A stretch of DNA of 17,924 nucleotides, from contig JADKBC010000025.1 in assembly GCA_016715205.1 (NCBI GenBank), forward strand, positions 1-17,924, given 5' to 3'. Shown one piece after another: positions 7,891 to 14,307 of this stretch; position 1 is the stretch's first letter; each line of letters starts with the position of its first letter. The notes under the pieces were generated by a model, which saw only the letters and a program-made list of their open reading frames with translations, had not been told where the DNA came from and made no database searches. Source of the DNA: Holophaga sp. Its GTDB lineage: Bacteria; Acidobacteriota; Holophagae; Holophagales; Holophagaceae. A program made the position numbers and the translations under genes.

Positions 7891-8346
7891 ATGACGACCC
7901 AACTCTCGATTCACGCCACCCATCAGGGTGGAATGCGGGTGCTTCTCGAGGCCAACGGGCACCTCGTTCCCACGGATTACCCGCTGCCTGGAGGAGAACC
8001 CACGGTGGGCATGACGTCCTTGCAACTCCTGCTCGGCAGCCTGGCGAGCTGTTCCGCCAATGGCCTGAAAGCCTTGCTGCGCAAGGAGGGCGTGAATCTC
8101 ACTGCGCTCAACGTGCATGCCACGGGCCAGCGTCGCGAAACCCATCCCACCATTCTCGAATCCATCCACCTTGCCTTCGAGATCGAAGGCGAAAACCTGG
8201 AAGCGACGACGCTCGAGCGTGCCCTCGAATTCGCGGAATCCCACCTTTGTCCGGTATGGGTGATGCTGCGGGCTTCCACGCCTATTTCGCGTTCCCTGGC
8301 AATCCACCCGAGCTCGAAACCCACCGCCATGGAGGTGTCGTCATGA
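7891..8346 (+). CDS. OsmC/Ohr family protein
   Basis: A 151-aa cytoplasmic protein of the OsmC superfamily; members reduce organic hydroperoxides or act on other thiol-reactive substrates through a pair of conserved cysteines. Both are present: Cys54 in 'LLGSLASCSANGL' and Cys120 in 'SHLCPVW'. The middle strand-helix pattern ('HPTILESIHLAFEIEGENL') is also typical. The start at 7891 follows CAGGAG by six bases. The stop overlaps the next gene by four bases (ATGA), showing translational coupling with the methyltransferase. It sits in the TetR-headed operon, where peroxide or electrophile stress is a reasonable inference for the inducing signal. Confidence 0.92.
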   Translation: MTTQLSIHATHQGGMRVLLEANGHLVPTDYPLPGGEPTVGMTSLQLLLGSLASCSANGLKALLRKEGVNLTALNVHATGQRRETHPTILESIHLAFEIEGENLEATTLERALEFAESHLCPVWVMLRASTPISRSLAIHPSSKPTAMEVSS

Positions 8347-8954
8347 CGGAAACCACCCATTTCGAACGCGCCGCAGCAACCTGGGATCAAGAGACCCGGC
8401 GCGTTACGCTGGCCAATGCCATCGCCGAAGCCATTGCACAGCGCGTGCCACTGACCCAGGATCAGGACGTGCTGGACTATGGCTGCGGTACAGGCCTCGT
8501 CACCCTGGCACTGGCCCCCGCAGTGCGATCAATCACCGGCGCAGACACTTCCTCGGCCATGTTGCAGGTTCTAACGGAAAAGACCGAAACAACCCACACG
8601 CCCCTACGGCTGATTACCTTGAATCCACAGGAGGCCTTGGCGCTGGACGGGCCCTACCACCTCATCGTGAGCAGCATGACCCTGCACCACGTTGCCGATA
8701 TTCCGGCGCTCTTCCACGCCTTTAGGCAGCACCTTCACCCTGGGGGTCAGGTGGCCCTGGCCGACCTTGATGAGGAGGACGGCAGTTTCCACGAGGCCTC
8801 CGTGCCCATCCATCACCGCGGCTTTGCCCGGGAACAAATCAGAACCTGGCTGATGGCCGCTGGCTTTGACAACATCCACCTCGATACGGCCACGACCACC
8901 CAAAAGGGTGGGAAGAACTACTCCGTGTTTTTGGCCACGGCGCAGCGGAGCTGA
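8343..8954 (+). CDS. Class I SAM-dependent methyltransferase
   Basis: A 203-aa cytoplasmic methyltransferase. Motif I 'VLDYGCGTGLV' (residues 43-53) binds S-adenosylmethionine, and the acidic residue after strand 2 is in 'GADTS' (Asp68). The later strands read 'YHLIVSSMTLHHV' and 'LHPGGQVALADL', typical of the small-molecule methyltransferase fold (Methyltransf_11/25 type). The start ATG overlaps the OsmC stop (ATGA at 8343-8346), so the long upstream open frame is not used. The substrate is unknown; its operon partners suggest a role in modifying or detoxifying a reactive compound. It is the last intact gene of the operon. Confidence 0.9.
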   Translation: MTETTHFERAAATWDQETRRVTLANAIAEAIAQRVPLTQDQDVLDYGCGTGLVTLALAPAVRSITGADTSSAMLQVLTEKTETTHTPLRLITLNPQEALALDGPYHLIVSSMTLHHVADIPALFHAFRQHLHPGGQVALADLDEEDGSFHEASVPIHHRGFAREQIRTWLMAAGFDNIHLDTATTTQKGGKNYSVFLATAQRS

Positions 8955-8978
8955 GGCGCAGGGTTTCGACCCACCACG

Positions 8979-9007
8979 TTGTGGCACCCACCCCAAGGGC
9001 ATATAAA
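8979..9007 (+). promoter_or_regulatory. Sigma70-type promoter before the flavodoxin-like remnant
   Basis: TTGTGG (8979-8984) and TATAAA (9002-9007) are separated by exactly 17 bases, 27 bases upstream of ATG 9034, which itself has a GAGGAA Shine-Dalgarno. Confidence 0.45.
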
Positions 9008-9033
9008 ATCAGCAGGGAGCTGAGGAAACGAGC

Positions 9034-9204
9034 ATGTCCCTTGGGCACGTCGAAATCGTATGGTCCAGCGGCACCGGGAATTCTCGGCGGGCAGCCCTAT
9101 GGCTGGCTGAAGCAGCCCGCCTTCGAGGTCGATCCGTGGCGGTTCGAAGCCTGAAAAGGCCACAACCAGATGTGGCACAGGGAGATCTGCTGGTACTGGC
9201 CTAG
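9034..9204 (+). pseudogene. Truncated flavodoxin-like gene (N-terminal remnant)
   Basis: A 56-codon frame ending in TAG at 9202-9204. Its start has GAGGAA eight bases upstream. The product begins with a hydrophobic strand followed by WSSGTGNSRRAALWLAEAAR, which matches the FMN phosphate-binding loop of flavodoxins (F/Y-S-G-T-G-N-S), then 'RGRSVAVRSL' and 'GDLLVLA', the next strand of the fold. The stop falls where flavodoxin domains would continue. The downstream codons in the same frame show a weak 'PT' resemblance to the usual PTHG motif and then further stops. I read this as the leftover start of a flavodoxin or flavodoxin-ferredoxin (EFR1-like) gene, possibly a former last member of the TetR operon neighbourhood. 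Expression of a 56-aa peptide cannot be excluded. Confidence 0.5.
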
Positions 9205-9446
9205 CCGACGAACCGAGGTCAACCCTATCGCCATGTGGATGATTACTAGGATTGGCTCAAACAGGCCGTGCACGGGCTGCTCTTTAACCCCTACGGAACC
9301 GAAACTCTTTCAGGCGGGGTGATGTGCCACTGGCCATGGACGACCACGAGACTCTGAACGCCCTCCTGAAGGTTGCCGGGGGCGAGACGCGGTTGGCGGC
9401 AGGCATAACAATAGTGGGATACTGCTTCGCCCCTACTAGGACCCAC
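9205..9446. other. Gap without a convincing gene
   Basis: This follows the flavodoxin-like remnant. The plus-strand frame open from GTG 9324 joins in frame to the sensor gene but lacks a Shine-Dalgarno and lies before the signal peptide. Other frames contain stops and no recognisable domain. It may be decayed remainder of the flavodoxin gene. Confidence 0.4.
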
Positions 9447-11861
9447 ATGAAGATCCCCTCGGCCGCCCTCCTGGTCACGATCCTGCTCGCTGGATGTCTT
9501 CGACTCTTGGGCGCGGGGCAAGATCGGCCCCTGGAGCGGGTCACGCTGCAGCTGAAGTGGACACACGCCTTCCAGTTCGCAGGTTACTACGCAGCCCAGG
9601 AGATGGGCTACTACCGGGAGGCGGGGCTCGAGGTGCAGTTCCAGGAGGCCGTGCCCGGCACGGATCCCGTCCAGGCGGTGCTCCAGGGGAAGGCCGAATA
9701 TGGGGTTGGCACCAGCAGCCTCCTGCCCCTGCGGAATGCGGGCAAGCCTGTGGTGGTGCTGGCGGTGATCCTCCAGCATTCGCCCTATGTCCTCCTGGCT
9801 CGTCCCCAGGCGGGGATTCAGCACATCCACGATCTGGTGGGCAAGCGGGTGATGATCGAGCCACTCGCCGACGAAATCTTCGCCTACCTGAAGAAAGAAG
9901 GGCTTTCCCGAGACCGCATCACCCTGGTGGACCACAGCCTCGATCCCAGGGATCTGCTGGAGGGGCGGGTGGACGCGCAGTCGGCCTATGTCACCCACGA
10001 GCCGGAATTCCTGGACCAACAGCGGTTCTCCTACCTTGCCTTCACGCCCCGGTCGGTGGGTATCGATTTCTACGGGGACAATCTGTTCACCCTGGAAGGG
10101 GAGTTGAAGGCCCATCCGGAACGGGTGAGGGCCTTCAGGGAAGCCAGTCTCCGGGGCTGGAACTACGCCATGACCCATCCCGAGGAACTGGCGGACCTGA
10201 TTCTCGCCCGCTATTCCCGGCTCTATACGCGGGAACATCTGCTCTTCGAGGCCCGCCAGATGGCCACCCTCATGCGGCCCGAACTGGTGGAGATCGGCTA
10301 CATAAATCCCGGTCGCTGGCGCCATATCGCTGACACCTACGCCGATCTTGGGATGCTGGGGCGGGATGTCTCCCTAGCCGGTTTCCTTTACGATCCGAAC
10401 CCCCGGAAAAACCTTACATGGGCCTACCGCGCGTTCGGGGGTGCCGTCCTCCTCGTGCTGCTGGTGGGGGGAATCGCCGCATATTACGTGCGCCTCACTC
10501 GTGCCCTCCGCATCAGCGAAGAGCGCCACCGCCTGCTGGCGGACAACGCTGCGGATGTCATCTGGACCATGGATCTAGAGGGACGCATCACCTATGTAAG
10601 CCCTTCCGTGGAAAACCTCCGGGGCTATACGGCTGCCGAGGTCATGGGCCAGAGCATTGCAGAGCTCCTGACGCCGGAATCCGCCCGCCTTGCCGAAGAA
10701 GGACTGCGGAGCACCCTGGAGGCCCTGCAGAAGGGACAGCCTGTGCCTCGCACCCGGGGCGAACTGGAACAGCCTTGCAAGGACGGCACGACGGTGTGGA
10801 CCGAGGCGACTACCACGGGCATGACCAACGTGGAGGGGAAGTTCATTGGAATCCTGGGAGTCACCCGGGATATCTCAGAGCGTCGCCGCTTGCAGGAGGA
10901 ATTGGCTGCCCGAGCCGCCACCGATGCTCTTACGGGTGTCTGGAACCGCGCCCGACTGGAGGACCAGGGACGGCTGGAGGTTCAGCGGTTCGAGCGATAC
11001 GGGCATTCCCTTTCTCTCGTCTTCCTGGATCTGGATCACTTCAAGCAGGTTAACGACCGCCATGGCCATGCAGCCGGGGATGCGGTCCTGAAGGGCTTCT
11101 GCGAGGTGACTCTGGGCTGCCTCCGGGGAACAGATTCCCTGGGACGGTGGGGCGGGGAGGAGTTCCTGATCCTGGCACCCAGCACGGAGATCGCCAATAT
11201 CCGGCTCCTCGCGGAGCGCATCCGTATAGCCATGGAAGGGCATGTCTTCCCCCGGGTCGGCCGGGTCACCGCCAGCCTCGGAATCGCCGAATGCCGCCCC
11301 GGGGACACCTGGGAAAGCCTTGTGGCCAGGGCTGACGCCGGACTCTATCGCGCCAAGGAAATGGGCCGGAACCGGGTCGAGGTCGAAGGAGACGAGCTGC
11401 ACTCGGCGGGAGGTCCCTTCCTGAGGTTGGCCTGGAGCGAGGCATATGCCTGCGGCCAGCCCCTCATCGACGCCCAGCACCGTGATCTTTTCGATGGAGC
11501 TAATCACCTTCTCCAAATGCTTCAGGAGCGCCGATCCATTGAGGAAATCGCCGTCGCGATCGCAGGGCTTCTCGGGGCGGTGGAGGCCCATTTCGAAACT
11601 GAACTCCAGTTGCTGCGAGCGGCAGGCTACGCCGGGGCCGAGGCCCACGCTGAGATCCATCGAAACCTACTCCAACGCGGCCAAGCGATGGCGGAACAGC
11701 ACGGGCAGGGGATTCTGAATCCGGGGGACCTCTTCACCTACCTTGCTTACGAAATCGTGGCCCAGCACATGTTGAAGGAGGATCTAGCCTTCTTCCCTAT
11801 CTTCCAGAGCACGGGGCCAAATGTCCCTGACCCACTGGAGCCCACCGCCCTTCAGGGCTGA
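9447..11861 (+). CDS. NMT1/THI5-like sensor with PAS, GGDEF and hemerythrin domains
   Basis: An 804-aa inner-membrane signalling protein that probably makes c-di-GMP. ATG 9447 follows AGGA by seven bases and starts a signal sequence with a lipobox-like LAGC (14-17). Residues about 30-315 form an NMT1/THI5-type periplasmic substrate-binding domain ('VTLQLKWTHAFQFAGYYAAQ'). A transmembrane helix spans about 329-348. PAS lies at about 358-478, then GGDEF at about 488-648 with the active loop GGEEF (569-573), an allosteric inhibition site RGTD (560-563) five residues before it, and 'DADAGLYRAKEMGRN'-type ending. A bacteriohemerythrin domain (about 660-790) has all seven iron ligands at canonical spacing: His678, His715, Glu719, His734, His738, His774, Asp779. 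It therefore looks active as both cyclase and O2/NO/redox sensor. THI5-like ligands are thiamine-pyrimidine-like, but the actual ligand is unknown. Confidence 0.93.
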   Translation: MKIPSAALLVTILLAGCLRLLGAGQDRPLERVTLQLKWTHAFQFAGYYAAQEMGYYREAGLEVQFQEAVPGTDPVQAVLQGKAEYGVGTSSLLPLRNAGKPVVVLAVILQHSPYVLLARPQAGIQHIHDLVGKRVMIEPLADEIFAYLKKEGLSRDRITLVDHSLDPRDLLEGRVDAQSAYVTHEPEFLDQQRFSYLAFTPRSVGIDFYGDNLFTLEGELKAHPERVRAFREASLRGWNYAMTHPEELADLILARYSRLYTREHLLFEARQMATLMRPELVEIGYINPGRWRHIADTYADLGMLGRDVSLAGFLYDPNPRKNLTWAYRAFGGAVLLVLLVGGIAAYYVRLTRALRISEERHRLLADNAADVIWTMDLEGRITYVSPSVENLRGYTAAEVMGQSIAELLTPESARLAEEGLRSTLEALQKGQPVPRTRGELEQPCKDGTTVWTEATTTGMTNVEGKFIGILGVTRDISERRRLQEELAARAATDALTGVWNRARLEDQGRLEVQRFERYGHSLSLVFLDLDHFKQVNDRHGHAAGDAVLKGFCEVTLGCLRGTDSLGRWGGEEFLILAPSTEIANIRLLAERIRIAMEGHVFPRVGRVTASLGIAECRPGDTWESLVARADAGLYRAKEMGRNRVEVEGDELHSAGGPFLRLAWSEAYACGQPLIDAQHRDLFDGANHLLQMLQERRSIEEIAVAIAGLLGAVEAHFETELQLLRAAGYAGAEAHAEIHRNLLQRGQAMAEQHGQGILNPGDLFTYLAYEIVAQHMLKEDLAFFPIFQSTGPNVPDPLEPTALQG

Positions 11862-12012
11862 GTTCTCACTAGGCTGGCTGATGCACACGCAGCGGCGGAT
11901 CGATCGATCATCACATCCCTGCCAAGCCTGATCGCTACCCGGCAGTCTGATATGGAATCCGGGGGAGCAGAGGCTCCATCTCTGTCAGCACTTGGTTCAG
12001 GAGACCTCTGGG

Positions 12013-12114
12013 ATGGCCATCAACATCGGCGCTGCTAGGAGGGTCTCCGACACGATGATGAAAAATTTCAAAATCGCAATAGAACCTGCCACCCGAGACG
12101 GGTATGTAGGGTGA
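12013..12114 (+). CDS. Possible 33-aa peptide upstream of the HTH gene
   Basis: A short open frame (33 codons plus stop) with AGGAG (11999-12003) nine bases before its ATG, ending 13 bases before the HTH gene. The peptide has no recognisable features. It could be a leader or chance. The rest of the gap 11862-12127 shows only short hairpins (GGAGC/GCTCC, ACCCG/CGGGT) and a GATCGATCGATC palindrome. Confidence 0.2.
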   Translation: MAINIGAARRVSDTMMKNFKIAIEPATRDGYVG

Positions 12115-12127
12115 AGGCGAGATCGAG

Positions 12128-12388
12128 ATGGCAGATCACAATGCATTCACCGACACCAGATTCGAAGATGGGTCACATAGGGTCACCGCTAAGACGGGCA
12201 TGGTCCTCGTTAATACCAATCAGGCCGCTGAATTCCTTGGCCTCCAACCCTGCACCTTGAACGATTGGCAATGGCAGAGGAAGGGTCCACCCTTCATCTG
12301 CATCAGTAGGGGGTGTGTGTGTTACGACCAAGCCACTCTAAAGTGGGTAGCATCCAAGACCCTCTACGAGATCCCTAGAGTTTCCTAG
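12128..12388 (+). CDS. AlpA/excisionase-like helix-turn-helix protein
   Basis: An 86-aa protein. Residues about 27-75 match the HTH_17/AlpA excisionase layout: 'VNTNQAAEFLGLQPCTLNDWQ', then a wing with 'GPPFICISRGCVCYD' and 'TLKWVASK', as in small DNA-bending factors that direct phage or island excision. The first 25 residues are variable. The ATG is at 12128; a GAAGG box lies upstream at somewhat long spacing. It is followed by a strong terminator at 12437. It is close to, but outside, the tRNA-Ser fragment taken here as the element boundary. So it may be a remnant of another element at the same site, or a chromosomal regulator, rather than the partner of the integrase at 12715. Confidence 0.7.
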   Translation: MADHNAFTDTRFEDGSHRVTAKTGMVLVNTNQAAEFLGLQPCTLNDWQWQRKGPPFICISRGCVCYDQATLKWVASKTLYEIPRVS

Positions 12389-12436
12389 CCCCCTCCTGGG
12401 TGCTTTTCTTTGCATCCTGGTGGGTGCCAGGCAACG

Positions 12437-12466
12437 AAAAGGCCCTCCTTTTTTGAGGGCCTTTTT
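12437..12466. terminator. Bidirectional rho-independent terminator
   Basis: An 11-bp perfect stem (AAAAGGCCCTC at 12437-12447 with its complement at 12455-12465) has a 7-base T-rich loop and T-runs on either strand. On the minus strand it sits 11 bases after the 3' end of the tRNA-Ser fragment and is probably the native tRNA terminator; on the plus strand it ends the HTH gene. Confidence 0.88.
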
Positions 12467-12477
12467 GCTACTAAGTC

Positions 12478-12540
12478 TGGCGGAGAGTAAGAGATTCGAA
12501 CTCTTGATACGGTCACCCGCATACACGATTTCCAATCGTG
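12478..12540 (-). tRNA. 3' fragment of tRNA-Ser(GGA), likely attachment site of an integrative element
   Basis: Read on the minus strand, this contains the anticodon stem-loop CACGATTGGAAATCGTG (anticodon GGA), a long class II variable arm, the T-arm with GTTCGAAT, the 3' acceptor strand and an encoded CCA. The sequence stops matching a tRNA exactly at the 5' strand of the anticodon stem: no D-arm or 5' acceptor follows to the right, where the DNA becomes AT-rich. A tRNA gene truncated at the anticodon with a native-like terminator behind it and an integrase gene next to it is the usual sign of integration into a tRNA gene. The orientation places the element to the right and predicts an intact tRNA-Ser at its far end. 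The fragment itself cannot make a tRNA. Confidence 0.85.
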
Positions 12541-12579
12541 TCATGAGTGCATTTTATTGGCATTTTATGACGTTAAGTA

Positions 12580-12602
12580 GTTTAAAATACAGTTTTTTAA
12601 AC
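12580..12602. repeat. Inverted repeat in the AT-rich integrase leader
   Basis: GTTTAAAA (12580-12587) and its exact complement TTTTAAAC (12595-12602) are separated by seven bases. Two direct ATTTTAT copies (12551-12557, 12562-12568) lie just before. This spacing between the att fragment and the integrase gene suits binding sites for integrase, excisionase or a repressor. Confidence 0.45.
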
Positions 12603-12645
12603 TCTTTTCGAATTCAGTTATATTTTGTTAACTTGCGACAAAAAA

Positions 12646-12669
12646 GACCCGTTTGAGACCCAGTTTGAG
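12646..12669. repeat. Tandem direct repeat before the integrase gene
   Basis: Two abutting copies read GACCCGTTTGAG and GACCCAGTTTGAG (they share a G). Possible integrase arm-type sites; the function is inferred only from position. Confidence 0.4.
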
Positions 12670-12714
12670 CTAAAATGGGAGGAAAGGTTCGTATCATTTT
12701 TGAGGACCTCCCCC

Positions 12715-14268
12715 ATGCCTCGAAACACACCCACTTCCCTTCAGAAAGCGACCCTCCCCGTCGGCGAAAACGAGGGTGAGCTGACCACGCGTATTGTCCG
12801 ATTGGACCAGCGCTTTGTGACCAAGCTCGGCCCATCCGACGAACGCTATCGCATCACGGATGCGCGGAGCACCGGTCTCAGTATTCGGATGGAGCCCTCG
12901 GGCAATCATACCTGGCAGGTCCGCGTTCCCAGCCAGGAAGGGGCTCGCCAGATCTGGCAAACCCTCGGCAAAGTGGCTGACATTCCAGTACGCCGTGCTC
13001 GGCGATTGGCGTCCGACACCCGCAAGATCGCTGCCGACGATCCAAATTCTCGGAAGGCCCTCGGAAAGGACCGCGCCCAGAAGCTCCCCTTCGAAGAACT
13101 GGCCGAGGAGTGGATGGACACCTACGTGGCGAAAAAGAAGCCCGGCACACAGACCAGCTATCAGGAGAAGCTCGACCTTTACATTCTGCCGCGCTTCAGG
13201 AACCACAAACTGCGGCAGATGGACGCGGCAGCCATCCGGGCCTGGCACGAGGACATCACGGCCAAAGGCGTTTGTGCGGTCCAGAAGGACAGCACCCGCA
13301 AGCCCCGTCAAGCAGCTCGGTCAGCAGACGTGGCGCTGGGCACTTTTGCGTCGTTCTTTCGATTCGCGATCCAGGAAGGGTGGATCGTCAGCAATCCCAC
13401 ACGGGATGTTCCCCACAACGGGGACCACAAAATCCACCGTCCCATGGATGGTAACGCCCGGCGCAAAGCGGGCCAGACCATTCGCGACATGATGGTAGAT
13501 GGCTCCGCCAACCCCATCCATTTGATGGCCGTTCAGGTTTCGATGGCGACGAGCCTGAGGCGGGAGGCTCTGACTTCCCTGGAGTGGCGAGAAGTTGATT
13601 TAGAGCGGCGATTCATTCGCCTCGAAACCAAGAACACGACTGCCTTCGACCCGCAGTACATTCCCATCGGATCGGCAGCCTACACCATCCTCCGAGGCAT
13701 CCCTCGAATTGGCGACTCCCCGTATGTATTCCCTGGCCGAAACCCCAATCGCCCCATGGCCCCCGGCACTTTCAATGCCGTATGGAACAAGATCCGCGAG
13801 CGGGCGGGAATTTACGGTGATTACCCAGAACAAGACCGTTACGGCAAGACCATCGAAAAACCACCCATTCGCCCCCACGACCTTCGGCACACCAAGGCAG
13901 CCAAACTCGCAGAGACAAACGAAAACGCCATGGTGGGCGCATTGGTAGGTATCAAAACCACGTCAATGATAGACCGCTATGGAGGTCCCGGAAAAAAGAA
14001 GAAAGAGGAGGTCAACGAAGGCTACGAGACCTGCCTGGCCGAAGATAAACTATCCTCCCGACGAGGTCCTCCAAGAAATGGTCCTGACACGCCCTGTGAG
14101 CGTAATTGGGCCGGAGCTAGGGGTGACGGCGAAGGCCTTGGAGAAACATTGCAAGGCCCGCGGATTGAAAGTCAGGCCTCGGGGGTATTGGGCCAAGAAG
14201 CGCGCGGCCAAAGCGTCCAATCGATGATCAACGTGAATATTTGCCGAAGGATAGCTGGTGGCCTCTGA
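12715..14268 (+). CDS. Tyrosine recombinase (integrase) of the element
   Basis: A 517-codon frame for a phage/island-type integrase. ATG 12715 follows TGAGGA by eight bases and is preferred to the TTG at 12625. The N-terminal arm-binding domain (about 40-110) has the DUF4102-like 'GLSIRMEPSGNHTWQVRV' pattern, the core-binding domain is at about 124-230, and the catalytic domain at about 250-425. Catalytic residues: Arg282 (SLRREAL), Lys306, His388 and Arg391 (RPHDLRH), Tyr422 (IDRYGG). At the usual second His/Trp position the motif reads GIK (Ile413) instead of GHK, an unusual substitution. After about residue 445 the sequence no longer looks like integrase, because a different frame carries the coding signal (see 13979). 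The natural end is thus probably near 14040-14050, or the gene is frameshifted. It lies just inside the tRNA-Ser fragment. Confidence 0.88.
   Translation: MPRNTPTSLQKATLPVGENEGELTTRIVRLDQRFVTKLGPSDERYRITDARSTGLSIRMEPSGNHTWQVRVPSQEGARQIWQTLGKVADIPVRRARRLASDTRKIAADDPNSRKALGKDRAQKLPFEELAEEWMDTYVAKKKPGTQTSYQEKLDLYILPRFRNHKLRQMDAAAIRAWHEDITAKGVCAVQKDSTRKPRQAARSADVALGTFASFFRFAIQEGWIVSNPTRDVPHNGDHKIHRPMDGNARRKAGQTIRDMMVDGSANPIHLMAVQVSMATSLRREALTSLEWREVDLERRFIRLETKNTTAFDPQYIPIGSAAYTILRGIPRIGDSPYVFPGRNPNRPMAPGTFNAVWNKIRERAGIYGDYPEQDRYGKTIEKPPIRPHDLRHTKAAKLAETNENAMVGALVGIKTTSMIDRYGGPGKKKKEEVNEGYETCLAEDKLSSRRGPPRNGPDTPCERNWAGARGDGEGLGETLQGPRIESQASGVLGQEARGQSVQSMINVNICRRIAGGL
13979..14227 (+). CDS. HTH-like C-terminal module overlapping the integrase in another frame
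   Basis: An 82-codon frame, shifted +1 relative to the integrase. Residues about 23-82 look like real coding: 'INYPPDEVLQEMVLTRPVS', then 'VIGPELGVTAKALEKHCKARG' and 'RGYWAKK', the pattern of a small HTH module with LGV-type turn and GYWAK tail found in many mobile-element proteins. The start ATG lies within the integrase's RYGG codons and has no Shine-Dalgarno. So either the module was once the integrase C terminus and a single-base indel between 13973 and about 14050 moved it out of frame, or it is made by recoding or re-initiation. It cannot be decided from the sequence alone. Confidence 0.5.
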   Translation: MEVPEKRRKRRSTKATRPAWPKINYPPDEVLQEMVLTRPVSVIGPELGVTAKALEKHCKARGLKVRPRGYWAKKRAAKASNR

Positions 14269-14307
14269 AATAGAGGCGCACTATCCATCACCCCTCAAGG
14301 AGGTTGA

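Noticed and set aside
7135..8307. 390-codon minus-strand open frame over the DUF3795 and OsmC genes
   Set aside because: A GC-rich shadow; the plus-strand genes have family motifs, RBSs and operon spacing, and the minus product is Gly/Arg/Ala-rich without motifs.
9291..10325. 344-codon minus-strand open frame opposite the sensor gene
   Set aside because: Antisense to the NMT1/THI5-like domain; no recognisable protein pattern.
12420..12656. Plus-strand open frame across the terminator and tRNA fragment
   Set aside because: It runs through a terminator hairpin and tRNA sequence, so it is not coding.
13992..13998. Slippery heptamer A AAA AAG as proof of -1 frameshifting in the integrase
   Set aside because: The phase is right, but a -1 slip leads to a stop after 16 codons and not to the HTH module, and no clear downstream stem or pseudoknot was seen; kept only as a hint in the findings.
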